DNA from: Microcoleus sp. bin38.metabat.b11b12b14.051
Lineage (GTDB): Bacteria > Cyanobacteriota > Cyanobacteriia > Cyanobacteriales > Microcoleaceae
Direction of reading: 5' to 3'
DNA: 62,384 nucleotides
Assembly: GCF_013299165.1 (NCBI RefSeq)
Contig: NZ_JAAFKD010000035.1
Span: forward strand, 1-62,384
Made by a program: the position numbers and the translations under genes. This document shows positions 51,501-59,458 of this stretch, in pieces. Every line of letters begins with the position of its first letter. Position 1 is the stretch's first letter. The notes beneath the pieces are model-generated. The model was not told the origin of the DNA. It searched no databases and saw only the letters and a program-made list of their open reading frames with translations.

Positions 51501-51783
51501 ATATCCTTTAGCTGTGATTGAAAAAGCGATGTTATCCTCACAAAACCTCGTCGAACAAGTCAATGATTCGGATTTTATCGAGTTGTGGGTAGATCCGATT
51601 GTTTTCCCGCCTCGGATTCTGATGTTAATGGGTGACAAAAATAGTAACTGTGGTATTTACGAGCCATCGCCGAATTATCAACTGCTGTTTTTAGGTTCAA
51701 GTTACGATGAGGCTCACTCGTGGCTACTGGAAGATGAATATGAGCGAGTTGATGGTAGGCTTTTAGCCTCGGAAATAGTTTGA
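51493..51783 (+). CDS. Small hypothetical protein overlapping the lysozyme-like gene
   Basis: 96 residues from GTG 51493, just after gagga and overlapping the previous gene by 8 bp; ATG 51529 would give 84 residues. The sequence (SDFIELWVDPIVFPPRILML; NYQLLFLGSSYDEAHSWLLE) is mixed and acidic with no membrane segment. It ends 16 bp before a perfect terminator hairpin. No family is recognised. Coupling to a lysozyme-like enzyme makes a cognate inhibitor possible, but nothing in the sequence proves it. Confidence 0.55.
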   Translation: MLKYPLAVIEKAMLSSQNLVEQVNDSDFIELWVDPIVFPPRILMLMGDKNSNCGIYEPSPNYQLLFLGSSYDEAHSWLLEDEYERVDGRLLASEIV

Positions 51784-51799
51784 GTGAAGAATAATTAGG

Positions 51800-51836
51800 G
51801 CGATCGCCCTTTTTGGCCAAAAGGGCGATCGCTTTT
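51800..51836 (+). terminator. HIP1-based terminator
   Basis: A 14-bp perfect stem gcgatcgccctttt / aaaagggcgatcgc with loop tggcc is followed by tttt (51833-51836). It ends the 49565-51783 operon. The stem contains two HIP1 octamers. Confidence 0.8.
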
Positions 51837-51838
51837 GA

Positions 51839-52029
51839 TATAGAACCCATTTGACATCTTTGAGTTTTTGGGTTGGGTGACGCGAAATACCGAGATTAAC
51901 CCGGTTTCTGAGATTTACGCCCGGGGCAAGAAACCGGGTTTCTACGAGTTTTTGGGTTGGTCACGAGAAATACCGAGAGAAACCCGGTTTCTGAGATTTA
52001 CGCAGAATAGATCTCAAATGGGTTCTATA
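51839..52029 (-). mobile_element. 191-bp miniature inverted-repeat element, copy 2
   Basis: Same ends (tatagaacccatttga, tcaaatgggttctata) and same length as 25861-26051, in reverse orientation. Differences are a few substitutions. It sits immediately after the terminator at 51800-51836, between convergent genes. No transposase. The rest of the gap to 52179 holds no gene. Confidence 0.85.
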
Positions 52030-52179
52030 AGGTGATAGTAAACTAAATCGAAAGTTTATTGTCTAATGACTTGATGAGTGTCATTAACCGCAAAACGAAG
52101 CAATAATTATCATGTTATCCGGCACAAAACCTCACCACACAAATCATAGTTGATTCCCCCAAAAGCTGTGAAAATCAAG

Positions 52180-52497
52180 TTAAAATGCTACCAAGACAGT
52201 GAAGATAATTTGTAATATGTGGACGAGAGCCTCAATAGACAATCCCAGTGAACCCGCCAACGACCCAATCGCCGCCACTATTTCAGTAAGACCGGCACCT
52301 GAACTGATTAAAGCTATCAACTGACTCATAATTTCAATAACAGCGGGTACGTTAGCAGCCAAGCCAAACAAAGCCGTAACAGAAACTACTCCAACCTTGA
52401 GAACTTCGAGTAGTCCCATTAGCTGCGCGATCGCGTCTGGGCCTTGGCTTTGAATGTAATCTAAAATTTGTGCGATTACTGCTACCAGTGCGTCCAT
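52180..52497 (-). CDS. Small hydrophobic protein of unknown function
   Basis: 105 residues with aaggaaag about 6 bp before the ATG. From residue 26 to the end it is nearly all hydrophobic with small residues (VVSVTALFGLAANVPAVIEI; IVAAIGSLAGSLGLSIEALV; HILQIIFTVLVAF), forming three potential helices, and no signal cleavage site is obvious. Only a few charges occur, mainly acidic. This composition resembles holins or pore-type or circular bacteriocin precursors, but no family signature is visible. It is convergent with the lysozyme-like operon, so a holin-endolysin link is possible yet unproven. Confidence 0.55.
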   Translation of the reverse strand: MDALVAVIAQILDYIQSQGPDAIAQLMGLLEVLKVGVVSVTALFGLAANVPAVIEIMSQLIALISSGAGLTEIVAAIGSLAGSLGLSIEALVHILQIIFTVLVAF

Positions 52498-52832
52498 ACT
52501 TCTTTCCTTTTAGGGTAAAATGTCTGCGATCGATCAATACTGTCAGTCAACTAGCTGAAAAAGCATTTCAAAAAATAGTCGGATTATTTCAAGCCAACTC
52601 AACTCATTTCTCATTTTGCTTCCTTGATTATTCAGCTTTTAAATATATTAGATCGAGTCAACCTTTTAACTTTTTGGGTTTATTAGTCATGATTTTATAT
52701 TTTTATGTTTGGCTACAGCCGACTACCAGTGACGGACAGCTTCTATTTGAAAATTACACCATCCTCATAATGAAGTCAAGTCATAAAACATCAGAAAATA
52801 TCACAAATTTAATATTTCTTAATATCATTAAA
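52498..52832. other. AT-rich intergenic region before the STAND gene
   Basis: Divergent region between the small hydrophobic protein and the NB-ARC gene. AT content is above that of neighbours and no HIP1 octamer beyond 52530 is seen. No gene found. Confidence 0.4.
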
Positions 52833-52883
52833 TGTCAGAGGCGAGCGTGATGTCAGAAAATGTCAGAAAAAGTCTGATACAAT
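52833..52883 (+). promoter_or_regulatory. TGTCAGA direct repeats and -10 element upstream of the STAND gene
   Basis: tgtcaga occurs at 52833, 52851 and 52861 (the last two in tgtcagaaaa repeats exactly 10 bp apart), with an inverted tctgata at 52873. A tacaat -10-like hexamer is at 52878-52883, 28 bp before the ATG. Repeats on the same helical face over the -35 region are typical of an operator. Confidence 0.4.
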
Positions 52884-52910
52884 ATCAGCAATCCCCTACA
52901 TAAACGACCG

Positions 52911-54344
52911 ATGGACGTGAAAGAACTCTTGAAATTGGCTGACGACATGGTTTTTGCCAAGACGGGAGAACACTTGGACGATCTGCAAGAAGCTATCCTA
53001 GCAGGTGTATGGGAAGGTCAAAAATACTCTCAAATCGCAGAAGCATCATATTGTAGCGAAGGTCACATCAGAAATATCGCCTCAAAATTATGGAAGCGTT
53101 TGTCAAATATCTTAGGTGAAGAAGTTACTCAATCAAATTTACGATCGGCACTTGAAAGACAACAAGTATTCATCGTTTCATCAAATTCGGGAAATGATTT
53201 TTTTATTGGTAATGTCAATGTTTGTAAGGACAGTCAATCTCCCGAAGTTCCAAAAGATCGATCGCCCTCAACCCCCACCCCAGAAACCTCAAAACCCCAA
53301 ACCCGACTAGACTTAGCAGATGCACCTCATATATCATTGTTGTGCAATCGCACATCCGAACTCGCCACCCTCGAAAAATGGATTGTCCAAGAAAAGTGCA
53401 ACCTCGCAGCCATATCAGGACTAAGCGGCATCGGCAAAACCGCACTTTCCGTCCATCTCATCCCACAAATTCAACATCACTTTGAATGCGTGATTTGGCG
53501 AAGTCTGGGCACCTCCCCACCCCTCGGAACCACCCTCAAAAACCTGATTCAATTTATCGCCAATCAATACCCCCCCAACCCCCCCTTACCAAGGGGGGGC
53601 GAAGAGGGGTTTTTACCAGTCAGCATTGGCGATCGACTTTCCCTGTTAATGGAATATCTGCGAAAAAACCGCTGTCTCATCATCCTCGACGACGTGCAAA
53701 CTCTCCTCAGCAGCGGACAACTCGCAGGAAATTACCGCCCCGACTGCGAAAATTACAGCATCCTCTTCAGACAAATCGGAGAAACAACCCACAACAGTTG
53801 TTTCATCATCCACACTTGGGAAAACCCCAGAGAAATTACCGCATTAACAGGCGAACATTCACCTGTTCGTACTTTACAACTCAAAGGCATCGGTACAGAT
53901 GCTACCGAAATTTTCAAACACAAAAGTTTGCTCAACCCCGAAAAATGGGAATACCTAATTAATGCCTACCGAGGCAATCCATTGTGGTTAAAAATAGTCG
54001 CCACCACCATTCAAGAAATATTTCGAGGCAGGGTCGCAGATTTTTTGAAATATGATATGCTATTCGTCGGGGAAGAATTGGCAGCAGCATTGCACCCGCA
54101 GATAAATCGCTTGTCAGAATTAGAAAAAAAGCTCATCTGCCGCCTCAGCCGCGAAGCGAATTCAGTTTCAATAGAGCAATTGCTACAAGATGCCGATTTA
54201 TCGCCTTCGGAGTTATTCAACGGGCTGCAATCTTTGGGGAGGCGCTCTTTGGTTGAAATTGAGGAAATGGATAATGAAACGGTATTTAGTGTTTGTCCTG
54301 TGGTGAGACAATATGTGTTATCTAATTCGGTTTGTTGCTCGTGA
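52911..54344 (+). CDS. vMAP-type HTH/NB-ARC STAND ATPase lacking C-terminal repeats
   Basis: 477 residues. Residues 1-85 (LKLADDMVFAKTGEHLDDLQ; KYSQIAEASYCSEGHIRNIA; WKRLSNILGE) match the cyanobacterial vMAP-N helix-turn-helix. A polar linker follows. The NB-ARC domain begins near 145 (LLCNRTSELATLEKWIV); Walker A is GLSGIGKTAL (Lys176), Walker B LIILDDV and the GxP-type motif is YRGNPLWLKIV. Winged-helix sequence ends at VVRQYVLSN. Related proteins usually continue into WD40 or TPR sensors; this one stops, so it is a short form. Residues about 220-238 (PPNPPLPRGGEEGF) are an in-frame copy of a ccccccttaccaagggggg dispersed repeat. The 3' end is tandemly duplicated downstream. Confidence 0.85.
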   Translation: MDVKELLKLADDMVFAKTGEHLDDLQEAILAGVWEGQKYSQIAEASYCSEGHIRNIASKLWKRLSNILGEEVTQSNLRSALERQQVFIVSSNSGNDFFIGNVNVCKDSQSPEVPKDRSPSTPTPETSKPQTRLDLADAPHISLLCNRTSELATLEKWIVQEKCNLAAISGLSGIGKTALSVHLIPQIQHHFECVIWRSLGTSPPLGTTLKNLIQFIANQYPPNPPLPRGGEEGFLPVSIGDRLSLLMEYLRKNRCLIILDDVQTLLSSGQLAGNYRPDCENYSILFRQIGETTHNSCFIIHTWENPREITALTGEHSPVRTLQLKGIGTDATEIFKHKSLLNPEKWEYLINAYRGNPLWLKIVATTIQEIFRGRVADFLKYDMLFVGEELAAALHPQINRLSELEKKLICRLSREANSVSIEQLLQDADLSPSELFNGLQSLGRRSLVEIEEMDNETVFSVCPVVRQYVLSNSVCCS

Positions 54345-54664
54345 TATTTGTATGGACTAAGGCAGTGCCGTTTCCCTACTAGACCTCTTGCAAAAATAGC
54401 TAGGAACGGGCAAGATGCCCGTTCCACAAAACAACTTTTTCTGTGGAACGGGCATCTTGCCCGTTCCAAAATTAGAGCGAAAAGACTTTTGCAAGAGATA
54501 TACTGTGGTGAGGCAAGATGCGATCTCAAATTTGGTTGATTGCCCGTGATATTTGTCGGACACGGCAGTGCCGTTTCCCTACGCTGTGGCGAGACAAGAT
54601 GTATTCTGAAATTCGGTTAATTACCCGTGATATTTGTAGGGACACGGCACTGCCGTGTCCTATC
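54300..54664. repeat. 81-bp tandem repeat starting inside the STAND gene 3' end
   Basis: Copies start at gtggtgagacaatatg (54300), gtggtgaggcaagatg (54505) and gtggcgagacaagatg (54586), each running through cgtgatatttgt to a cacggcagtgccgt palindrome. Copies 2 and 3 are 81 bp apart. Copy 1 is also 81 bp once the inserted 120-bp element and one 4-bp duplication are removed. The first 45 bp of copy 1 encode the C-terminus of the ATPase. Confidence 0.85.
54381..54500. mobile_element. 120-bp miniature element with TACT target duplication
   Basis: TACT lies on both sides (54377-54380 and 54501-54504). Ends are agacctcttgcaaaaat and, inverted, tatctcttgcaaaagtc (shared CTCTTGCAAAA). Inside is a 26-bp perfect inverted repeat (54403-54428 and 54442-54467) of the ggaacgggcaagatgcccgt type. 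It interrupts the first 81-bp repeat. Confidence 0.8.
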
Positions 54665-54743
54665 TTTTTTAGCCGTACCCCTACCCTTTTTAGCCGTGTC
54701 CCTACGTTTTTTCGCGTTCATTTAAACTGATTGAATATGAAAT

Positions 54744-55343
54744 ATGAATACTCCTGAACCTTCATTAACTAAAACCGAATTAAGACGATCGCTCCTAAAC
54801 ACCCGCAAATCCCTACCAGCCCAAGAATGGAGACAAAAGAGCGAGATCCTCTGCAAGCACCTGCAAAACTCGCCCCTATTTACCGAAGCAGAAACAATCC
54901 TTGCCTACTTTAGCTTTCGCCAAGAACCAGATTTAAGTCCCCTATTTGTAACTCCCCGTAAATGGGGGTTTCCCCGCTGTGTTGGTAAAGACTTATCCTG
55001 GCACATCTGGCAGCCCGGAGATGCTTTACATACTGGAGCTTATGGCATACTGGAACCGCTGCCTGATGCTCCGAAAATCGACCGCTCAGAAGTAGATTTA
55101 ATCCTCGTACCCGCCGTAGGTTGCGATGTTCGCGGCTATCGCTTGGGCTACGGCGGCGGCTATTACGATCGCATACTGAGTTTACCTGAGTGGGAATCCA
55201 AAATTGCGATCGCCACAATCTTTGAATTTGCCTTGCTAGCCCAGCTACCCGATGACTCCTGGGACAAACCGCTGCACGGAATTTGCACCGAAAACGGGTT
55301 AAAAATGATACACCAACAATCCAGAAGGTCGATCGAGCAGTAA
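54744..55343 (+). CDS. 5-formyltetrahydrofolate cyclo-ligase
   Basis: 199 residues. LRRSLLNTRKSLPAQEWRQK is the N-terminal helix with the substrate-binding Arg/Lys. The ATP/Mg site includes LAYFSFRQEPDLSPL and VDLILVPAVGCDVRGYRLGY, with the C-terminal glycine loop GYGGGYYDR (about 132-140). It converts 5-formyl-THF to 5,10-methenyl-THF with ATP in folate metabolism; length is normal. The reader should expect a monocistronic housekeeping gene. glyA, another one-carbon gene, lies 2.3 kb downstream but is separated by several units. No ribosome-binding site stands out before the ATG. Confidence 0.93.
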   Translation: MNTPEPSLTKTELRRSLLNTRKSLPAQEWRQKSEILCKHLQNSPLFTEAETILAYFSFRQEPDLSPLFVTPRKWGFPRCVGKDLSWHIWQPGDALHTGAYGILEPLPDAPKIDRSEVDLILVPAVGCDVRGYRLGYGGGYYDRILSLPEWESKIAIATIFEFALLAQLPDDSWDKPLHGICTENGLKMIHQQSRRSIEQ

Positions 55344-55403
55344 ATGTTAGCTAATTATGCTTAGATCCATGTTTATATGTATTATGACTCACACACTCCC
55401 AAC

Positions 55404-55475
55404 AAAGAAACCGGGTTTTTTAATAGAGATTGAGGGTTTTAAGCAAATATTTTGGCTAAAAAATCCGGTTTCTAG
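55404..55475. repeat. AGAAACCGGGTTTT-type palindrome
   Basis: agaaaccgggttttttaat (from about 55406) pairs with aaaaaatccggtttct (ending about 55474). It is followed by an aatctaaaatctaaaatcc STRR (55545-55580) just before the next start. Confidence 0.75.
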
Positions 55476-55582
55476 GCATCCGTGCGTCAGTCCTCTGTAT
55501 TCTACAGAAAGTCCTATTCCCGCGATCGGGAAGCGGTCAGTCTGTTTAAATCTAAAATCTAAAATCCAAAATCTAAAATAGT

Positions 55583-56356
55583 ATGGCTCAACGCTACGTT
55601 CGAGTTAAAACAACACAAGGACACATCCATTACGGTTTGCTGCAACTGAGCCGCAGCGTTCAAGTATTTGATGCACCTCCCTGGTTAAAAGGACAGCCAA
55701 CAGATTTGGCACTCCAGCCAGAGAGCTACCAAATTCTCGCCCCGTGCTCTCCCTCAAAAATTGTAGCCGTAGGCAAAAATTATGTCGATCACGCCGCGGA
55801 GATGGGTACGGCAGTACCCACTGAACCCCTGCTGTTTTTCAAGCCTCCTAGCGCTGTCATCGCAGCAGGTGGAGCGATTCGCTATCCGCAACAGTCGGAA
55901 AGGGTAGACTACGAAGGAGAGTTGGCCTTGGTAATTGGCGAACATTGTACCAACTGTACTCCCGAACAAGCACACAGCAAAATTTGGGGCTATACCATCG
56001 CCAACGACGTAACAGCCAGAGATTTGCAAAAGCGAGACAACCAGTGGGCTAGGGCTAAAGGATTTGATACATTTTGTCCGTTGGGGCCTTGGATTGTCCG
56101 CGAATTGAGTCCGGCTGCACGGTTGCAGACTTTTGTCAATGGGAGCGATCGACCTGCACAGTCATCTCAGATCGATCGCATGGTATTTTCCCCAGACTTT
56201 CTCGTCTCTTACATCAGTCAAATCATGACCTTGATTCCCGGCGATGTGATACTGACTGGAACGCCGCAAGGAGTAGGGCCGCTGCAAATAGGCGATCGAG
56301 TCCGCATTGAAATAGAAGGCATTGGCAGTCTAGAAAATACAGTCATTAGTCATTAG
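55583..56356 (+). CDS. Fumarylacetoacetate-hydrolase family protein
   Basis: 257 residues. An N-terminal short barrel is followed by the FAH fold: IVAVGKNYVDHAAEMG, EGELALVIGEHC (metal-binding Glu pair), YTIANDVTARDLQKRDNQWA, KGFDTFCPLGPWIV and LTGTPQGVGPLQIGDRVRIE. These match the C-terminal domain of FAH/HpcE/acylpyruvase-type hydrolases. The substrate may be an acylpyruvate or oxaloacetate, the latter through decarboxylation, but this cannot be read from motifs. It starts immediately after an aatctaaaat repeat, and its final codons merge with a gtcattagtcattag repeat, so the stop is supplied by STRR sequence. Probably cytoplasmic. Confidence 0.92.
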   Translation: MAQRYVRVKTTQGHIHYGLLQLSRSVQVFDAPPWLKGQPTDLALQPESYQILAPCSPSKIVAVGKNYVDHAAEMGTAVPTEPLLFFKPPSAVIAAGGAIRYPQQSERVDYEGELALVIGEHCTNCTPEQAHSKIWGYTIANDVTARDLQKRDNQWARAKGFDTFCPLGPWIVRELSPAARLQTFVNGSDRPAQSSQIDRMVFSPDFLVSYISQIMTLIPGDVILTGTPQGVGPLQIGDRVRIEIEGIGSLENTVISH

Positions 56357-56522
56357 TCAATGGTCATTGGTCATTGGTCATTAATTATTGCCACTCTCCG
56401 ACCTTCAACTAACAACTGTCAACTGTCAACTGCCAACTGTCAACTAACAACTGTCAACTGTCAACTGTCAACTGCCAACTGTCAACTGTCAACTGTCAAC
56501 TGTCAACTGTTAACTGTCAACT
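56343..56522. repeat. GTCATTA and TCAACTG heptamer STRRs
   Basis: gtcattagtcattagtcaat ggtcattggtcatt spans about 56343-56381. About 16 copies of caactgt/caactgc/caactaa heptamers cover 56406-56522. Confidence 0.9.
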
Positions 56523-56524
56523 TA

Positions 56525-56998
56525 CTATGGTACTTGCATATAAACAGCGTCCGAAAGTGGAGGAATCTCTGCATAGCGTCCCAACGCCGACTGCACGACT
56601 GCATAGAAAAATGCAGCCAAAACGCCCAAGAACACCATGTTATAGAGAGTTTCTGCAATAAATGCGACTTGAAAGCCTTTTGCAAAAATTGGCAAAACCA
56701 AACCGCACAGCATCAAAACAATGTCTAAAAGAATCGCCTGCATCGCATTAAAACGAATAAAGTGACTGATGTTTTCGTTTCTAACTACTCCTAAATACAG
56801 GGCAAAGAAAATAACCAAGCTAGCAAAGGGCAAACTATAAATTTGCATCAATGGAGCTAGCGGTATCAATAACAGTTGCAAAACAGGAAACTGTGTAAAC
56901 AGAAACCTACCAAAGGCAAGCCCGTCAATCAGCGGTAGCAAATAAGGCAAACAAGCAAAAATCCGGTCTGGAACAGTTGTAGATCCGCGCCAAGTCAT
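56525..56998 (-). CDS. Tic20-family membrane protein
   Basis: 157 residues from the ATG at 56998 (MTWRGSTTVPDRIFACLPYL), with aggagag 6 bp upstream; the longer in-frame ORF to 57148 has no support. Four membrane helices are predicted (about 15-30, 38-58, 62-75 and 90-135), with the SHFIRFNAMQAILLDI motif characteristic of Tic20/DUF4870-like proteins. The cyanobacterial homologue of the plastid inner-membrane translocase component is an integral plasma-membrane or thylakoid protein of uncertain function. It runs convergent to the FAH gene and is separated from it only by STRR sequence, so its 3' end is directly against repeats. Confidence 0.85.
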   Translation of the reverse strand: MTWRGSTTVPDRIFACLPYLLPLIDGLAFGRFLFTQFPVLQLLLIPLAPLMQIYSLPFASLVIFFALYLGVVRNENISHFIRFNAMQAILLDIVLMLCGLVLPIFAKGFQVAFIAETLYNMVFLGVLAAFFYAVVQSALGRYAEIPPLSDAVYMQVP

Positions 56999-57162
56999 AA
57001 TGAACTCTCCTGAGTCGATCGATAAACTATCAATTCCCGTTAAACTCAGGATAACGCAGCAGCAGGGTTTGTGTTCCGACTCGCCCGGAATTTTCCCACA
57101 CTCAGAGCCGAGTAGATTCAGGGGGTACTTACATCGAGTCGGGTTCAATAGTCACTGTTTGG

Positions 57163-57212
57163 CCGATGCCCGATGCCCGATGCCCGATGCCCGATGCCCG
57201 ATGCCCGATGCC
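57163..57212. repeat. STRR, seven copies of CCGATGC
   Basis: Exact heptamers (ccgatgcccgatgcccgatg). Located between the Tic20 gene and the small Cys-rich gene. Confidence 0.92.
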
Positions 57213-57218
57213 CCATGA

Positions 57219-57416
57219 TTATTTAATATTGGCAATGACAAAGCCCATTTGACACTCGTATCGATCGGGCAAATTTTCCGTAGGTTTAGCAACTGGATGC
57301 CCGCAGCGCAGCTCTCCACCGCTCCAGCGCGGTTGGCCCGTGCGATCGGCGAGCACACAACTTTGGCAAACACACTGAGGGGCAAGCATCTGATTTTCCA
57401 TTAGAATGACTAACAT
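57219..57416 (-). CDS. Small Cys-containing hypothetical protein
   Basis: 65 residues with ggagg 6 bp before the ATG at 57416; ATG codons at Met6 and Met10 are alternatives. Cys spacing C-V-C-Q-S-C near residues 15-20, C34 (RCGH) and C53 suggest metal binding (QCVCQSCVLADRTGQPRW; SGGELRCGHPVAKPTENLPD). The overlapping frame at 57152-57385 is rejected. No family is recognised, but the ribosome-binding site, codon use and cysteine pattern support a real protein. It lies divergent to glyA, 168 bp away. Its 3' end abuts the CCGATGC repeat. Confidence 0.6.
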   Translation of the reverse strand: MLVILMENQMLAPQCVCQSCVLADRTGQPRWSGGELRCGHPVAKPTENLPDRYECQMGFVIANIK

Positions 57417-57584
57417 TTGATACCTCCGGCAGGTTTCACACCAGTAGTTTCATTGTATGTCAGGAATTTGAGACAAACGGCTTAACCTGAACACAACGTA
57501 ATATTTATGTCAATGGTGCGAAATCCGTAGTACGGTAAAAGATCCCCAATTCCCAATCCCAAAATTGTCAAAAGGTTGATTATT

Positions 57585-58868
57585 GTGACGGACACTAACT
57601 TAGACTTCATTTCCAAAACCGATCCGCTAATTGCCGATTTAATCGGCAAAGAGCTTCAACGCCAGCGAGATCACCTAGAACTGATCGCCAGCGAAAACTT
57701 TACCTCCGCAGCGGTAATGGCAGCTCAAGGCTCAGTGCTGACGAATAAATACGCTGAAGGACTGCCAACAAAACGGTACTACGGCGGGTGCGAATTTATT
57801 GACGGCATCGAGCAAATCGCGATCGATCGCGCCAAACAGCTTTTTGGAGCCGCCCACGCCAACGTTCAGCCCCACTCCGGCGCTCAAGCCAACTTTGCAG
57901 TGTTTTTGAGCTTGCTGGAACCCGGAGACGGAATTATGGGCATGGATTTGTCCCACGGCGGACACTTGACCCACGGTTCGCCGGTCAACGTATCTGGTAA
58001 ATGGTTCAAAGCGTTTCACTACGGCGTCAACCAAGAAACAGAACAGCTCGACTACGATGAAATTTTGGCACTCGCCAAACAAAATAAACCCAAATTGCTG
58101 ATTTGCGGCTATTCAGCATATTCGCGAATTATCAACTTTGAAAAGTTTAGAGCGATCGCCGACGAAATTGGAGCTTACCTGCTCGCAGACATCGCCCACA
58201 TCGCGGGGTTAGTCGCCACAGGCCACCACCCCAGCCCCCTCGCCCACTGTCACGCAGTCACCACCACCACTCACAAAACCCTCCGCGGCCCCCGCGGCGG
58301 CTTGATTTTGACCAACGACCCCGAACTTGGGAAAAAGTTCGACAAATCAGTGTTTCCCGGCACTCAGGGCGGCCCGTTGGAACACGTGATTGCGGGCAAA
58401 GCTGTAGCTTTTGGCGAAGCATTAAAGCCGGAATTTACAACTTATTCAGGTCAAGTAATTGAAAATGCGCGGGCTTTAGCTGCACAGTTGCAGCAGCGGG
58501 GTTTAAAACTCGTTTCTGGTGGCACAGACAATCACTTAATGCTAGTTGATTTGCGATCGGCAAACATGACAGGCAAAGTAGCCGATCGATTAGTCAGCGG
58601 TGTGAATATTACTGCTAATAAAAATACCGTGCCTTTCGATCCGGCATCCCCCTTTGTCACCAGCGGTTTGAGACTCGGTTCGGCCGCGATGACGACGAGG
58701 GGAATGGGAACAGCCGAATTTACCGAGATTGGTAATATTATTGCCGATCGACTCCTGAATCCTGAAGATGAAAGCGTCGCCGCCGAATGCCTGCGACGAG
58801 TCGCCGCCCTGTGCGATCGCTTCCCGTTATACCCGCACTTGTTCTTAAAAGTGCCGGCATTAGCTTAA
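57585..58868 (+). CDS. glyA: Serine hydroxymethyltransferase
   Basis: 427 residues from GTG 57585 ([20 protein letters not shown]), the start that matches cyanobacterial GlyA N-termini; a TTG at 57576 would add three residues. Motifs: [65 protein letters not shown] and the PLP lysine in [13 protein letters not shown] (Lys231), then [14 protein letters not shown]. It interconverts serine and glycine with tetrahydrofolate, a main source of one-carbon units and part of the photorespiratory cycle; cytoplasmic PLP enzyme. Length is normal. No riboswitch is visible upstream. Confidence 0.97.
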   Translation: MTDTNLDFISKTDPLIADLIGKELQRQRDHLELIASENFTSAAVMAAQGSVLTNKYAEGLPTKRYYGGCEFIDGIEQIAIDRAKQLFGAAHANVQPHSGAQANFAVFLSLLEPGDGIMGMDLSHGGHLTHGSPVNVSGKWFKAFHYGVNQETEQLDYDEILALAKQNKPKLLICGYSAYSRIINFEKFRAIADEIGAYLLADIAHIAGLVATGHHPSPLAHCHAVTTTTHKTLRGPRGGLILTNDPELGKKFDKSVFPGTQGGPLEHVIAGKAVAFGEALKPEFTTYSGQVIENARALAAQLQQRGLKLVSGGTDNHLMLVDLRSANMTGKVADRLVSGVNITANKNTVPFDPASPFVTSGLRLGSAAMTTRGMGTAEFTEIGNIIADRLLNPEDESVAAECLRRVAALCDRFPLYPHLFLKVPALA

Positions 58869-59458
58869 CTTTCCTGATTGGCAATGGGGAATTGGTAGTT
58901 GGAAGTGTACGGGTAAAAGGGTGATTCGATTTGAGATTTTAGATTTGAGATTTGAGATTTATTTTCGCATTGAATCTGGGAGATTGAACCTGAATCTAAA
59001 ATTTTGGGATCGATTATCGGTCATTTCGGGGGCTTGTACCCGCTTTTGGGCGGAGCAAAGAGCCTAAAAAGATTGAGAGTTGTTCGTTGCGATCTTGACA
59101 AGCGGTTTTTATCGAAAATCTCGATCGCGAAAGGCGGTTTTTACTAAAGATATTTGTCGGGCGGCGCTGGTTAGATTAAGGGTATTTGTCGATCGCGAAA
59201 GATACCGCTCAACTCGGCCCGCTTGCCAAATATCGATCGCGAAAGAGTTGATCAATATTGCGATCGAAAGACGATTAATTCTAGAGTTATCAGTTAAAAA
59301 CCTGACAATTCGCGTCCCGGCAACTCCCACTCCTGCAAATCTCCGGCTCCCAAACCCCCAGTCGCTCTTAAAGATGTTTCTTTGTGATAAGCCATCTGAA
59401 ATGTAGTAGACTCTGCCTGACAGACTAATTGCCCCGCACTATTTAAAATTGATTTCAG
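58869..59458. other. Repeat-rich intergenic region between glyA and the GlcNAc-1-P transferase
   Basis: It contains a gagattttagatttgagatt STRR (58925-58960), the third copy of the dispersed element (58965-59056), and three tcgatcgcgaaag motifs at about 59120, 59190 and 59237. Small ORFs here are translations of repeats. No RNA gene seen. Confidence 0.55.
58965..59056 (+). repeat. Dispersed intergenic element, third copy
   Basis: attgaatctgggagattgaa cc, tctaaaattttgggatcga and gcttgtacccgcttttgggc follow the same order as the complement of 44040-44165. A weaker copy is at 47808. Confidence 0.65.

Noticed and set aside
52470..52850. 126-residue ORF upstream of the STAND gene
   Set aside because: It overlaps the start of the convergent small gene and the operator region; composition is not protein-like.
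56999..57148. N-terminal extension of the Tic20-family protein
   Set aside because: A clear ribosome-binding site precedes the ATG at 56998, and the extension has no membrane or family features.
57152..57385. 77-residue ORF overlapping the small Cys-containing gene
   Set aside because: It includes the translated CCGATGC repeat (GIGHRAS units) and lacks a ribosome-binding site; the alternative frame has both a site and cysteines.
59080..59406. 108-residue ORF upstream of the WecA-like gene
   Set aside because: It translates a region of tcgatcgcgaaag repeats and has no ribosome-binding site.
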